A stretch of 64,000 nucleotides of DNA, from positions 340,930 through 404,929 of the forward strand of contig JACJIB010000007.1 in NCBI GenBank assembly GCA_014138645.1. Direction: 5' to 3'. Below are positions 42,796 through 52,159 of the stretch, piece by piece. The notes beneath the pieces are model-generated. The model saw only the letters and a list, made by a program, of their open reading frames with translations. It made no database searches and was not told the origin of the DNA. Made by a program: the position numbers and the translations under genes. The DNA comes from Methylorubrum thiocyanatum (lineage in GTDB: Bacteria > Pseudomonadota > Alphaproteobacteria > Rhizobiales > Beijerinckiaceae). Within the stretch, counting starts at the first letter, position 1. Each line of letters opens with the position of its first letter.

Positions 42796-42876
42796 TCATC
42801 TACCTCCGACTTCTCCGGTGTCGGGGTGTGCGTCCAGCCATGTCGAGAGACTAAGCGGACCATGCATTGACGGGAG

Positions 42877-43341
42877 CTAGCTCTGCCGCTGTGGTTCCGC
42901 GGCATTGACCAGCGCCGCAGCGAGGCAGACAGCAGCGACATCCTCGGCGAGCCCCCAGGCGCGACCGGAGGCCGTGCGCGAGTCCGGTCCCCGAACCGCC
43001 CGGCCCAGGAGCGTGCCGGCAAGCGCACCCGCCACACCGGCCAAGGCACCGTGCTCGGGTGACGCGGGCTGACCGGCGAGCGCCAAGCCACCGACCGCGC
43101 CGATCACGAGCCGCGCCGCGAACGAGGGCGGGATACGGCGGTCAGGAGCGGAAGGCATCTTGTCCCCCGCCATCTCGGCCAGGGCCGCCGCAGTGGCGAG
43201 CGTGCGTGCCTCGGGGCTCGACGGAATGAAGCCGCCCCGCGTCCGGCCGGTCGAGGCTGCCCACGTCAAGGCCGCGCAGGCCGTCATGGTGCGCATTCCC
43301 GCCACGAAGCCGATCCCGAAGGATGTCGTGTAATCCTTCAT
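42877..43341 (-). CDS. DUF4126 membrane protein
   Basis: This 154-residue protein starts at ATG 43341 (MKDYTTSFGIGFVAGMRTMTACAALTWAAS). The GFVAGMRTMTACAAL opening and the Gly/Ala-rich membrane segments (LVIGAVGGLALAG; GALAGVAGALAGTLLGRAVRG) match DUF4126. The role is unknown. It converges on the cytochrome gene. Confidence 0.8.
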   Translation of the reverse strand: MKDYTTSFGIGFVAGMRTMTACAALTWAASTGRTRGGFIPSSPEARTLATAAALAEMAGDKMPSAPDRRIPPSFAARLVIGAVGGLALAGQPASPEHGALAGVAGALAGTLLGRAVRGPDSRTASGRAWGLAEDVAAVCLAAALVNAAEPQRQS

Positions 43342-43740
43342 CGTGCCCGTCCTTGCCCGCGGAGGTGTCCCCACGATGAAAGGCGCCGGCGGCGGCCGGT
43401 GTTCCAGCTGGCCAACAAGGGGTGTTGGCGCAGGGGTCGGGAAGGTCCCGGTCGAGAAGAAGATTGCCCTGCGATCCGCGGCCGCTGCATACGATGCGTA
43501 GCGCGTCCCACCTGCGAAGCAGGAGGTTTCCCGTCCCGTTTCTCGTGCCCTACCGAAAAAAGGTCAGTCGCGCCTCAGCATCACATGGTTTGGACGACCG
43601 TTATTGGCGGTCTGGTCAATCTACCGAGCTCGCTGTTCAGAATGCCGTTTGCATCTGGCATGTCCGCTTCCTCTGGCGAAGCGGACATCGAAAAGACTCG
43701 GGCTCAATGTCCGCAAGGGGTCAGGAGTATGCGGTCATGC
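43342..43740. other. Gene-free stretch with hairpin and partial repeat
   Basis: ATGTCCGCTTC (43660-43670) pairs perfectly with GAAGCGGACAT (43678-43688). A partial copy of the dispersed repeat follows at 43706-43738, just before the convergent catalase-like gene's stop. No coding frame is credible. Confidence 0.6.
43706..43738 (+). repeat. Dispersed intergenic repeat, copy C (partial)
   Basis: Only the left half is present (AATGTCCGCAAGGGGTCAGG and the next few bases). It stops near the end of the neighbouring gene. Confidence 0.6.
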
Positions 43741-44817
43741 TCAACACCCCGTAGTTGGCTCGTGGATCGGGCAGCCGTTGAACTTCTGCCGGAACTCCGC
43801 TGAATGCCTGTAGGGGGCATTGCGCGCCCGGTTGATGTTGCCGAGCGGACGGTGGGCGGCGAGGCCGGTCCAAACCGCGAACCGCATGCGCTCGTTCACC
43901 GCCTCTACGCGCTCGGCGTCCCAACTGTCCTGCGGTCGCACGGTGATGGTGGCGACCCGCTGGAACGGTGCCTCCTCCTCGTCCCACTGCACCGTCGGGT
44001 CCTCGACCGGCTGGCGTTCAAGGTCGCGGCACAGTTGCACTCGGAACTCCCAGACGCCCTCGATGCCGGCCATTTCCGACTGGACGGTCTCGCGGATCGC
44101 GTCGGGGCGGCCGGAGGCGTCGATCTCGGTGCCGGTCAGCGCCTTGAGCGCGGGAGCCACGGGCGCCACCGAGAACTTGGCGATGTGGTCGCCGTAGCGG
44201 AACGGGGTGACGCTGTAGTAGGTCTCGCCGAGTGGATCGACGTTCGGCGCGCCGCCGAGCGAACCCAGCGTCGGGCTCTCGATGCCGACCGCGGTGAGCG
44301 CCTTGTTGACCCCGCGCAGCACGGTAGAGGCGGCGACCTTCACATCCTCGATGCGGTCGGTGGTCTTGGCCAGCAGCTTGAGGCTGCCTAGGAACTTCTC
44401 GGTGTTCGGCGCCTGGAAAACTGGGCCGTTGACCAAGACGAAATCCTGCGTCGTTCCCTCCGCGCCGGCCAAGCGCTCGCCGGACACGTCCAGGACCTTC
44501 ATGGCGAGGCCGCGCGGCAGGGAGACGGCATCGGGCAGGATGTCGCCGGCATTGGTCGACATCCGCAGGTAGACCTTGTGTTCGCCCGCCGTCGCGAACA
44601 GCCCTTGCGCGAGTTCGGGAGGAAGCCCCGCGTCGATGCGCAGTACGCCTTCCAGGATGCCGTGTGACTTGGCGTGTACCGAGCGCACGGCATGCCCGGA
44701 ATCGTTCGCGACGGTCTCCAGAATGGTGTCGAAGGTTGCGTTGAGCTGCTCGATGGTCCGATCCTCGTCGGGCTTCACAACCTCGACGTCGGCGCTGTAG
44801 CGGACAGGTGCTTGCAA
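43741..44817 (-). CDS. Catalase-fold protein
   Basis: This encodes about 358 residues with a probable TTG start at 44817 after GAAGGA, chosen because the paralogue at 45089 begins at this point; ATG 44856 is the alternative. Catalase-like landmarks: the distal His in SVHAKSH, the asparagine region VLVNGPVFQ and the R-x3-Y haem-ligand motif in ARNAPY. The family is the short catalase-like group, not full monofunctional catalase. It may act on peroxides or fatty-acid hydroperoxides. Confidence 0.75.
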   Translation of the reverse strand: MQAPVRYSADVEVVKPDEDRTIEQLNATFDTILETVANDSGHAVRSVHAKSHGILEGVLRIDAGLPPELAQGLFATAGEHKVYLRMSTNAGDILPDAVSLPRGLAMKVLDVSGERLAGAEGTTQDFVLVNGPVFQAPNTEKFLGSLKLLAKTTDRIEDVKVAASTVLRGVNKALTAVGIESPTLGSLGGAPNVDPLGETYYSVTPFRYGDHIAKFSVAPVAPALKALTGTEIDASGRPDAIRETVQSEMAGIEGVWEFRVQLCRDLERQPVEDPTVQWDEEEAPFQRVATITVRPQDSWDAERVEAVNERMRFAVWTGLAAHRPLGNINRARNAPYRHSAEFRQKFNGCPIHEPTTGC

Positions 44818-45088
44818 GGTTCGTCGTCCTTCGTCGTTCGTCTTGGGACAGAACATGCCCGACGGATCGGCGTTCCGGATTGCGCGCCGCTCAATTGCCC
44901 GTGAACGACCCGTTGGGAACGTCCGAGCCGGCTGGCGTTTGTCAGGGCGACGGTCCGCCTGGACCCGCATTCCCGACCGTGTGGCCTCATGCCTTTAACG
45001 GTGCCGCTTCTGAGAGGCGCGCATTCGATGGAGCTCGGCAGCCTCTCTACCCCTGGCCCGGGGACGAGGCGGAAAGTGAAGGACGAGC

Positions 45089-46171
45089 ATGACCTACCTG
45101 CGTTACGCGCCCGACATCGAGCAGCCCGCCCCAGACGAGCAGGAGACCATCGACGGCATCATCCAGGGTATGACCCAGCAGTCGCAGACGGTGGAGAAGC
45201 GCGAGCACCATGCTGTGCGCGCCAGCCACGCCAAGAGCTCGGCCTGCGTCACGGGCGAGTTGACGGTTGCCGCCGGCCTGCCGCCGGAGCTGGCCCAGGG
45301 CCTGTTCGCGACGCCGGGTACGCACAAGGTGGCCGTACGTTTCGCGCAGGGCCCCGGCGAGACCCTCGGTGACCGAGTGTCCACCCACCGGGGCATGTCG
45401 ATCAAGGTGTTCGGCGTGCCCGGCGAGAAGCTACCCGGGCACGATGTCGAGACCCAGGACTTCGTGCTCGCCACCGGCACGACCTTCCCGTCCGGCACTG
45501 CGGCGGGCTTCCTGCGGGACGGGACGGTCATCGGCAAGTCGACGGGCCTGCCGGAAGGAGTGAAGAGCGCTGTTTCCTCGACCGCGCGCAACCTCAACAA
45601 GGTGTTGCACGCCTTTGGCACGGAGAGTGCCATGGCCGACTTCTTCGGCCATCCCTACAGCCACCCGCTGGCGGACAGCTACTTCAGCCAGGCGCCGATG
45701 CGGTTCGGTGACTACGTGGCCAAGCTCGGCGCGGTGCCCGCGACGCAGGCGCAACGGGACCTTGCCGAATGGCGCCTCGATCCGCACGAGGACGAGAACG
45801 GCTTCCGGCACGCCACGGTCGCGTTCTTCCGAGACGACGACGTGGTGTTCGAGCTCAAGGCGCAGCTCTGGGCCGATACCGAACGCCAGCCCATCGAGGA
45901 TTCCTCAGTCGATTGGCCGGTATCGATCAGCCCGTACCGCACGGTGGCGACGATCCGCCTGCCCCGGCAGGACGCCTACTCGCCCGGGCGGGTGCGCTAC
46001 TTCGACGAGGTGATGACCTTCCGGCCGGCTCACAGCCTCGCGGCGCACCGGCCGCTTGGCTCGATCATGCGGGCGCGCCTGCAGGTCTACCGGGCGCTGA
46101 GCGACTTCCGTCACCGCGAGAACGACGTGACCGCCGAGAACACCGCCTCGCCCGAGAGCATCCCGGCCTGA
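45089..46171 (+). CDS. Catalase-fold protein, divergent paralogue
   Basis: The 360-residue product starts at ATG 45089 after GAAGG. It keeps the distal His (ASHAKSS) and R-x3-Y (ARLQVY), but the segment equivalent to the distal Asn reads VLATGTTF, so that residue is lost. It is divergent from 43741-44817, to which it is paralogous. A PfpI-like and an SDR gene follow on the same strand. Confidence 0.75.
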   Translation: MTYLRYAPDIEQPAPDEQETIDGIIQGMTQQSQTVEKREHHAVRASHAKSSACVTGELTVAAGLPPELAQGLFATPGTHKVAVRFAQGPGETLGDRVSTHRGMSIKVFGVPGEKLPGHDVETQDFVLATGTTFPSGTAAGFLRDGTVIGKSTGLPEGVKSAVSSTARNLNKVLHAFGTESAMADFFGHPYSHPLADSYFSQAPMRFGDYVAKLGAVPATQAQRDLAEWRLDPHEDENGFRHATVAFFRDDDVVFELKAQLWADTERQPIEDSSVDWPVSISPYRTVATIRLPRQDAYSPGRVRYFDEVMTFRPAHSLAAHRPLGSIMRARLQVYRALSDFRHRENDVTAENTASPESIPA

Positions 46172-46209
46172 GGCGCCCCCCACCCACATCACGCAGAGAG
46201 GAATGACCC

Positions 46210-46779
46210 ATGACCCTTCAGGGAAAGACCATCGCCGTCCTGATCGCCCCCCGGGGGACGGAGGAGCCGGAATTCACCAAACCCCGCGAGGCGCTGCTCG
46301 CCGCCGGCGCGACCGTCACGGTGGTCGGACTTGAGGCGGGCGAGGCCGAGACCGTCAACAACGACCTCGACCCCGCCGGGAAGTACCCGGTCGACAAGGC
46401 CATCGACGGCGTGTCCGCCTCCGACTTCGACGGGCTCGTCATCCCCGGCGGCAGCGTCGGTGCCGACAAGCTCCGCGGCAGCGAAGCCGTGGTCAGGTTC
46501 GTGCGGGACTTCTTCGAGCAGGCCAAGCCGGTCGGCGTCATCTGCCACGGCCCCTGGACGCTGGTGGAGGCCGACGTCGTGAAGGGGCGCAAGCTGACGT
46601 CGTTCCCGACGGTGAAGACCGACATCCGCAACGCCGGCGGGGAATGGGTCGATGCGGAGGTGGTGGTCGACAAGGGCCTCGTCACCAGCCGCAACCCGAA
46701 GGACCTGCCGGCCTTCTGCGCCAAGATCGTCGAGGAGTTCGCTGAAGGGCGTCATCCGGACCAGGCCCGCAGCGCCTGA
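46210..46779 (+). CDS. PfpI/DJ-1-family protein
   Basis: This 189-residue protein has the nucleophile elbow GVICHGPWTL and the Glu in IAPRGTEEPEF, matching the class I amidotransferase-like PfpI/DJ-1 family. Such proteins act as deglycases, chaperones or peptidases under stress. It starts 38 bp after the catalase-like gene and is probably in the same transcript. Confidence 0.85.
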   Translation: MTLQGKTIAVLIAPRGTEEPEFTKPREALLAAGATVTVVGLEAGEAETVNNDLDPAGKYPVDKAIDGVSASDFDGLVIPGGSVGADKLRGSEAVVRFVRDFFEQAKPVGVICHGPWTLVEADVVKGRKLTSFPTVKTDIRNAGGEWVDAEVVVDKGLVTSRNPKDLPAFCAKIVEEFAEGRHPDQARSA

Positions 46780-46837
46780 GACCACCCTTCGTCAAGGCGT
46801 CGGGCGGGTTGCCCGGCGCACAGCCCCAGGAATCGCG

Positions 46838-47602
46838 ATGTCACGTTTCTCGAACAAGGTCGTCCTGGTCACGGGTGCCGCGTCCGGCATCGGCGAGGCC
46901 GCCGCGCGCCGCTTCGGCGAGGAGGGGGCGAGCCTCGTCCTCGCCGACATGAACGGCGAGGGCTTGGAGCGGGTCGCCGCCGAAATCGGGGCCGACAGAA
47001 CGCTTACGCAGGTCGCCGACCTCTCGAACGCCGACCGCTGCCGGGGGGTCGTCACGGCGGCAATCGAGCGCTTCGGCCGCCTCGACGTCCTCGTGAACAA
47101 TGCCGGGAAGGATCACCTGGGACGTGTCGACGACGGCGACATCGGGGATTTCTCGACAATCATCGAGACCGACCTGTACGGCGTCTTCTACATGACGCGC
47201 TTCGCCCTGCCGCACCTGCGCGAGAGCCGCGGCTGCATCGTCAACGTCTCGTCGGTGTCCGGGCTCGGCGGCGACTGGAACCACAGCTTCTACTGCGCCG
47301 CCAAGGGTGCGGTGACGAACTTCACCCGCGCGGTGGCGATGGACGAGGCGGCCAACGGGGTTCGGGTGAACGCGGTCAACCCGACGCTGGTCTACACGCC
47401 GTTCACCGCCGGCATGCAGGACCAGCCGGACCTCGTGGCCAAGTTCAACGAGCGCATCCCGATGGGACGGGGCGCCCAGCCGAACGACATCAGCGGGGTC
47501 ATCGCCTTCCTGGCGAGCGAGGACGCGCGCTTCGTCACCGGGGTCAACCTGCCGGTGGACGGCGGCCTCTCGGCCTCCAACGGCCAGCCGAAGCTCAGCT
47601 AG
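46838..47602 (+). CDS. Short-chain dehydrogenase/reductase
   Basis: The 254-residue product starts at ATG 46838. The NAD(P)-binding motif VTGAASGIGEAAARRF, VNNAG, and the catalytic Tyr-Lys in FYCAAKGA define an SDR. The substrate is unknown. It is probably co-transcribed with the PfpI-like gene. Confidence 0.9.
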   Translation: MSRFSNKVVLVTGAASGIGEAAARRFGEEGASLVLADMNGEGLERVAAEIGADRTLTQVADLSNADRCRGVVTAAIERFGRLDVLVNNAGKDHLGRVDDGDIGDFSTIIETDLYGVFYMTRFALPHLRESRGCIVNVSSVSGLGGDWNHSFYCAAKGAVTNFTRAVAMDEAANGVRVNAVNPTLVYTPFTAGMQDQPDLVAKFNERIPMGRGAQPNDISGVIAFLASEDARFVTGVNLPVDGGLSASNGQPKLS

Positions 47603-47965
47603 ATGAGAGCCCCGGCGCCGGTCGGCACCGCGTCCTGTCACCGTTGGTGAACCTTGCCTCCGTTCAAACAGCCTTAACCGGGCCAGCGACCTGCACGACC
47701 GCCTGCCCGAAGGCCGGCAGGTAGCCCTGGCTGACCTACTCGCAGTGCCGGGAGGACTTTCGGGACGTCCGCTTCCCACGTCGAAGCGGACTACGAAGGC
47801 CGCGGATGGGAGGGACAGCTATGGGTCAGAAGCTCCGGCACAGCCGGGAGGCACTGAAAGTCCGAGTGGGTTCGTCAGCGGCCCCACGGCGAGACGCCAA
47901 GCGAGCCGGGCATGTGCATGGGCGGGAATGCCAGCCTGCTCGGTCCTACTCGGGCGCGGCACGAG
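47603..47965. other. Gene-free stretch with small hairpin
   Basis: GTCCGCTTC (47767-47775) pairs with GAAGCGGAC (47783-47791). The same stem sequence is found at 43660. No credible gene is seen. Confidence 0.55.
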
Positions 47966-48715
47966 CTAAACGTCGAGGGTCTTGCGAGCGAAGCTCTCGA
48001 TGTAATCCACGAGCTTGTCCGACGCGGCGCCGGCGGCGTCGACGTCGCGTCGGGCGACCGCTTCGCAGACGTCAGCGTGGAGGTTGGCGGTCAGCGGCAG
48101 GTCGGCTGCCTGCTTGTAGTGCTGGTACCAGAAACGCCGTGACAGGCCCGCCATGCTCTCCAGGGAGCGCACCGCGAACTCATTGCGCGAGGCCGTCGCG
48201 ATGAGATCGTTGAACTGACGATCCAGGCGCATGAACGCCAGATCATCCGACGCCGAGGCCGCCTCCCGCATGTCCTGCGCGATTCCGGCAAAAACGTCCC
48301 GCTCCTCCTTCGTGGACCGCTCCGCAGCGAGGCGGGCGATCAATCGTTCCAGGACACGTCTGGTCTCCAGCAGGCGCAGCTGCGTGCGCACGTTGATGTC
48401 GGAGACGAGGATGCCGCGACGCGGCATGACCACGACGAGGCCGTCACGGGCGAGACGCTGCAGGGCTTCCCGGATGGGGGTGCGCCCGATCCCGAGGCGC
48501 TGGACCAGGTTCTGCTCGCCGAGCACCATGCCGGGCGGGAGCGCGAGCGTCGTGATCATCTCCTCCAACTGCTGGTAGGCCCTGTCGGTGAGCGTCAGGT
48601 CGGGCAGGTCTTCGCCGCCGACCTCATCGGGCGCACCCTTCACAGCCTTCCTGGCCCGCTTCTCGCCGTCCTTCGTAGCACGGACCGACGTCGTCTTCCC
48701 GGTCACGTAGTTCAT
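47966..48715 (-). CDS. GntR/FCD-family regulator
   Basis: This 249-residue protein has an N-terminal winged helix (GEQNLVQRLGIGRTPIREALQRLARDGLVVVMPRRGILVSDI) and an FCD-type all-helical ligand domain. It is divergent from the MFS transporter gene. Its targets are probably the GATATATC operators at 48805-48812 and 50375-50382, which control the transporter and the 50.4-53.4 kb genes. Confidence 0.85.
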   Translation of the reverse strand: MNYVTGKTTSVRATKDGEKRARKAVKGAPDEVGGEDLPDLTLTDRAYQQLEEMITTLALPPGMVLGEQNLVQRLGIGRTPIREALQRLARDGLVVVMPRRGILVSDINVRTQLRLLETRRVLERLIARLAAERSTKEERDVFAGIAQDMREAASASDDLAFMRLDRQFNDLIATASRNEFAVRSLESMAGLSRRFWYQHYKQAADLPLTANLHADVCEAVARRDVDAAGAASDKLVDYIESFARKTLDV

Positions 48716-48877
48716 GGACTCCCCCTGCCTAGCCCGGTCCGCTCACCACGCCGCCTGATGGCTGCATGGTGCCGAGCGCTTCTCTGCGCAAGGGTCATAC
48801 CTCTGATATATCTTGCATAGATTAGAAATATCCTGCAAAAGTGCCGGTCGCATACTAAGAACGTAGGGAGGCATCAG
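48716..48877. promoter_or_regulatory. GntR-linked promoter region with direct repeat
   Basis: GATATATC (48805-48812), then ATATCTTGCA (48808-48817) and ATATCCTGCA (48828-48837), form a 10-bp direct repeat 20 bp apart. A related site is at 50375. Confidence 0.55.
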
Positions 48878-50302
48878 ATGGTAGGGCAAATTGCGATACC
48901 CACCGGCGACGCACTGCCGGAACGGGCTACGACTGAGATCCCCGCTCTCGTCGCGGCAGGATCAAGCGCGGTGATCGCGGCACGGCTGGAGCGCCTGCCG
49001 ATGACGCAGTTCCAGCGCAACATCTTCCTCATCATCGCGACCGCATGGTTCTTCGACTCGATCGACCTCGGCTCGCTCACCTTCCTGCTCGGCTCGATCA
49101 AGACGGAGTTCGGCCTCTCGACCGCTCAGGCGGGCCTGCTCTCCAGTATGAGCTTCATCGGCATGTTTCTGGGGGCGGGCATCTCAGGGATGCTCGCCGA
49201 CCGCTTTGGCCGGAAGGTCGTCTTCCAGGTCAGCATGATCTTCTGGGGTCTGGGCAGCGTCTGGTGCGCCTACGCGCCCGATGCGACCGCGCTCGGCTAC
49301 GCGCGCCTGCTCCTCGGCTTCGGCATGGGCATGGAGTTCCCGGTGGCTCTCGCCATCGTCTCGGAGTTCCTACCGACGGCCAACCGCGGCCGCTATCTCG
49401 CAATCATGGAGGGCTTCTGGCCGCTCGGCTTCATCGCCGCGGGCTGCCTCAGCTACGTGCTGCTGAGCTACTTCGACTGGCGGGCCGTGTTCCTCGCGCA
49501 GGCAGTGCCGGCGTTGTTCCTGTTCGCGATCCGGTTCTTCGTTCCCGAATCACCCCGCTGGCTTGCTGATCGCGGTCGCTACGAGGAGGCGGACCGCGTT
49601 ATGCGTGAGATCGAGGCGAAGGTGGCCGCGCGCCTCGACGGGCGGTCGCTGTCCGAGCCGAAGATCCTCCCCGCACAGGCCCAGGGGGAACGTCGCTTCT
49701 CGTTCCTCGAACTTTGGAGCCCGGGCTACGCCAGCCGCACGGTCATGATCTGGCTGACTTGGTTCTTCGCGCTGCTGGGCTTCTACGGGCTGACCACCTG
49801 GCTCGGCGCGCTCCTCCAGGAAGCTGGGCATAGCGTTACCAAGTCTGTGGTCTACACCATCCTGATCTCACTGGCGGGCGTCCCGGGCTTCATCACCTCG
49901 GCGATCCTGGTCGAGCGCTGGGGCCGCAAGCCCACCGCCGTCCTGATGCTCCTCGGCAGCGCGGTCGCGGCCTATCTCTACGGCCACTCGCCCTCGTTCG
50001 GTTGGCTGATCGCCTTCGGGCTGGTGATGCAGTTCTTCCTGTTCGGCATGTGGTCGGTGCTCTACGCGTACACCCCCGAGCTCTATCCGACACGGGCGCG
50101 CGCCACCGGCGCCGGGTGCGCCTCGGCGGTCGGCCGGGTCGGCTCGCTCATCGGGCCCTACGCCATCGGCATCATCCTGCCGACGCTCGGCCATGGCGGG
50201 GTGTTCGCGCTGGGTGCCGGCTCCTTCGTGATCGCGGCCGCGAGCGTCGGCATTCTCGGTATCGAGACCAAGGGCAAGTCGCTCGAAGCGATCTCGCACT
50301 GA
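48878..50302 (+). CDS. MFS transporter
   Basis: This 474-residue protein has about twelve membrane helices. MFS signatures: GMLADRFGRKVVFQVSMI, FGMGMEFPVALAIVSEFLPTANRGRYLAIMEGFWPLG, VERWGRKPT and YTPELYPTRARATGAGCASAVGRVG. It fits aromatic-acid or niacin-type symporters. GGGAGG precedes ATG 48878. It is the first target of the GntR operator and feeds the downstream catabolic genes. Confidence 0.85.
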   Translation: MVGQIAIPTGDALPERATTEIPALVAAGSSAVIAARLERLPMTQFQRNIFLIIATAWFFDSIDLGSLTFLLGSIKTEFGLSTAQAGLLSSMSFIGMFLGAGISGMLADRFGRKVVFQVSMIFWGLGSVWCAYAPDATALGYARLLLGFGMGMEFPVALAIVSEFLPTANRGRYLAIMEGFWPLGFIAAGCLSYVLLSYFDWRAVFLAQAVPALFLFAIRFFVPESPRWLADRGRYEEADRVMREIEAKVAARLDGRSLSEPKILPAQAQGERRFSFLELWSPGYASRTVMIWLTWFFALLGFYGLTTWLGALLQEAGHSVTKSVVYTILISLAGVPGFITSAILVERWGRKPTAVLMLLGSAVAAYLYGHSPSFGWLIAFGLVMQFFLFGMWSVLYAYTPELYPTRARATGAGCASAVGRVGSLIGPYAIGIILPTLGHGGVFALGAGSFVIAAASVGILGIETKGKSLEAISH

Positions 50303-50310
50303 CCGGCCAG

Positions 50311-50339
50311 GCGGGAACGCCGTGCGCATGCGTTCCCGC
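50311..50339 (+). terminator. Hairpin downstream of the MFS gene
   Basis: GCGGGAACGC (50311-50320) and GCGTTCCCGC (50330-50339) form a perfect 10-bp stem. It has no T-run but is placed right after the transporter stop. Confidence 0.5.
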
Positions 50340-50365
50340 TGATCCGCCGATCCGGCATGACAATG

Positions 50366-50393
50366 TTGACAACTGATATATCAGTGATATTTT
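50366..50393 (+). promoter_or_regulatory. Promoter containing the GntR palindrome
   Basis: TTGACA (50366-50371) with TATTTT (50388-50393), 16 bp apart. The perfect palindrome CTGATATATCAG (50373-50384) lies in the spacer, so a bound repressor would block RNA polymerase. Confidence 0.6.
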
Positions 50394-50419
50394 CTGCGAA
50401 ACGAACCAGGGAGGGCGTC

Positions 50420-50605
50420 ATGTGCCAGACGGCTCGCAACGCGGAAGACGGCCAGCGTCGCTCCGTATATCGGGGATGCGGCGGATGTCCTGCCGACAAG
50501 CTCGTGCCTCCCGGGCGTCCCACGGCCAGGGAGCGGATCCGATCCCCGGCTGTGGCCGGACCTACCCTTGAAACGAACCCCGTCGTGGCGATGGCGCCCT
50601 GCTGA
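50420..50605 (+). CDS. Possible short leader ORF
   Basis: A frame of about 61 residues starts at ATG 50420 after GGGAGGG (MCQTARNAEDGQRRSVYRGCGGCPADK). It has several Cys residues but no known family, and it ends before the fatty-acid hydroxylase. It may be a leader peptide or not translated. Confidence 0.25.
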   Translation: MCQTARNAEDGQRRSVYRGCGGCPADKLVPPGRPTARERIRSPAVAGPTLETNPVVAMAPC

Positions 50606-50667
50606 ACATCGTCACGGAAGCGGTCGTTGCAACCGCCCCGAGAGCCAGCGAACAGAGGAGAGGCGCA

Positions 50668-51459
50668 ATGGAACTCGCAGTCACCAAGATGAGCGAGCGG
50701 CAGAGAAACTACCGGGCCAACTATCGGCAACGCGTCGCGGGCTGGTACAACGGCTTCCTGCACATCGCCATCATCTACACAATCGGTCTGACGGCGCTGT
50801 ACATCTACATCTCGAACATCAAGTCGCCGACCTGGGCGGAGCTCGCTACGGTGCCGGTCGTGTTCCTGTTCTGCAACTTCTTCGAGTGGTGGCTGCATCG
50901 CTACGTGATGCATCGCCCGCAGAGCAACCCGATCGGTCGCGCCGTCTACAACCGGCACACCCTCCAGCACCATCAGTTCTTCACCGACCACGAGATGCGC
51001 TTCGCCGACCATCGCGATTATCGGGTCACGTTCTTCCCGCCCTACGCGCTGGCGACCTTCACGCTCATGTCGATTCCGGGCGCCATCGTGCTCGGCAACG
51101 TGTTCACGCCGAACGTCGGCTGGCTGTTCATCACCACGACGACCAGCATCTACATGATCTACGAGTTCATGCACTTCTGCTGCCACGTCGAGGATAACTG
51201 GTTCGTCCGCAACATGCCGTTCATCAACACGAACCGGCGCCACCACACCGCGCATCACGACCAATCGATCATGATGGAGCGGAACATGAACCTGACGTTC
51301 CCGATCATGGACTGGCTGTTCGGCACCTCGGACCTCAACCGCGGTCTGCTCGGGACGCTCTTCAACGGGTACGACACGCGCCACGTGAAGACCGACATGC
51401 GCAAGACCTCGCGCACGCCGGGCGCCGCCGAGCCCGGCGCGATGCAGCCGGCCGAGTAA
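50668..51459 (+). CDS. Fatty-acid hydroxylase/sterol-desaturase superfamily protein
   Basis: This 263-residue integral membrane protein has the di-iron His boxes WWLHRYVMHR, RHTLQHHQFF, HFCCHVED and RRHHTAHHDQS between hydrophobic segments. Such enzymes hydroxylate lipid or hydrocarbon chains at a membrane di-iron site. It is the first clear enzyme of the GntR-controlled set. Confidence 0.9.
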   Translation: MELAVTKMSERQRNYRANYRQRVAGWYNGFLHIAIIYTIGLTALYIYISNIKSPTWAELATVPVVFLFCNFFEWWLHRYVMHRPQSNPIGRAVYNRHTLQHHQFFTDHEMRFADHRDYRVTFFPPYALATFTLMSIPGAIVLGNVFTPNVGWLFITTTTSIYMIYEFMHFCCHVEDNWFVRNMPFINTNRRHHTAHHDQSIMMERNMNLTFPIMDWLFGTSDLNRGLLGTLFNGYDTRHVKTDMRKTSRTPGAAEPGAMQPAE

Positions 51460-51522
51460 GCCCCCGCCACATGCGACGTGCGGCGCCGATGGGGCGCCGC
51501 CCCGACATCTGGGAGATCCTTC

Positions 51523-51912
51523 ATGAGCATGATCGAACCGAACGTGGCCGCCCTCGCGTGGTTCGCCCTCTTCGCCGGCGTCGCCAGCGTCGGCTTCTAC
51601 GTCCTCACGGGCATGTTCCCGCTCGAAACCCGCCCCGACCTGAAGGGCCGACCGCTCGGCCTGCTGCTGCTGGCGGCCAACGTCGTGCTTCTGCTGGTGC
51701 TGGTCGGCGGCGGCCTTGCCTACGGTGCCGCCAACCTGCGCTGGACGAGCCTCGTCATCGTGGGCGGCCTGGCCGTCCTGTTCGCCCCGGGGCTGTTCAA
51801 CGTCTGGCCCCAGCCCTGGCGTGACGGAATGGCCGGGCTTGCCATCATGCTGGGTGGGCTCGGCGGCGCGCTCGGCCTGCTACAGCAGGTCGGCTCCGTG
51901 TTCACGCTGTAA
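51523..51912 (+). CDS. Four-helix membrane protein
   Basis: The 129-residue product starts at ATG 51523. It has about four hydrophobic helices (ALAWFALFAGVASVGFYVLTG; LGLLLLAANVVLLLVLVGGGLAYGA; SLVIVGGLAVLFAPG; MAGLAIMLGGLGGALGLLQQVG). No family is recognised. It is probably a membrane partner of the hydroxylase. Confidence 0.6.
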   Translation: MSMIEPNVAALAWFALFAGVASVGFYVLTGMFPLETRPDLKGRPLGLLLLAANVVLLLVLVGGGLAYGAANLRWTSLVIVGGLAVLFAPGLFNVWPQPWRDGMAGLAIMLGGLGGALGLLQQVGSVFTL

Positions 51913-51940
51913 GTAAGACCACCGATCTGGGAGGAATCCG

Positions 51941-52159
51941 ATGCCGTTTCCCATCAAGTTCGGCTTGTCCGTCGCCGTCGCCTTAGCCGCGCTCGCGGGT
52001 TGGTTCTACATGGGCTACCTCGGCCAAATCGGCCCGCGCTGGGCCGTGGCCTTCCTCGGCCCCTTCATGGTTGTCAGCCTCTGGATCTTCCCCGAGGTGA
52101 TGCGCTCCCGCTCCGACGGCCGTACCCCGCGTCACCAGGTGAGGGAGGCCCGGCCGTGA
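51941..52159 (+). CDS. Small two-helix membrane protein
   Basis: This 72-residue protein (VALAALAGWFYMGYLG; WAVAFLGPFMVVSLWIF) has GGGAGGAA upstream. It overlaps the next gene in GTGA. It is probably part of the same complex as its neighbours. Confidence 0.6.
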   Translation: MPFPIKFGLSVAVALAALAGWFYMGYLGQIGPRWAVAFLGPFMVVSLWIFPEVMRSRSDGRTPRHQVREARP

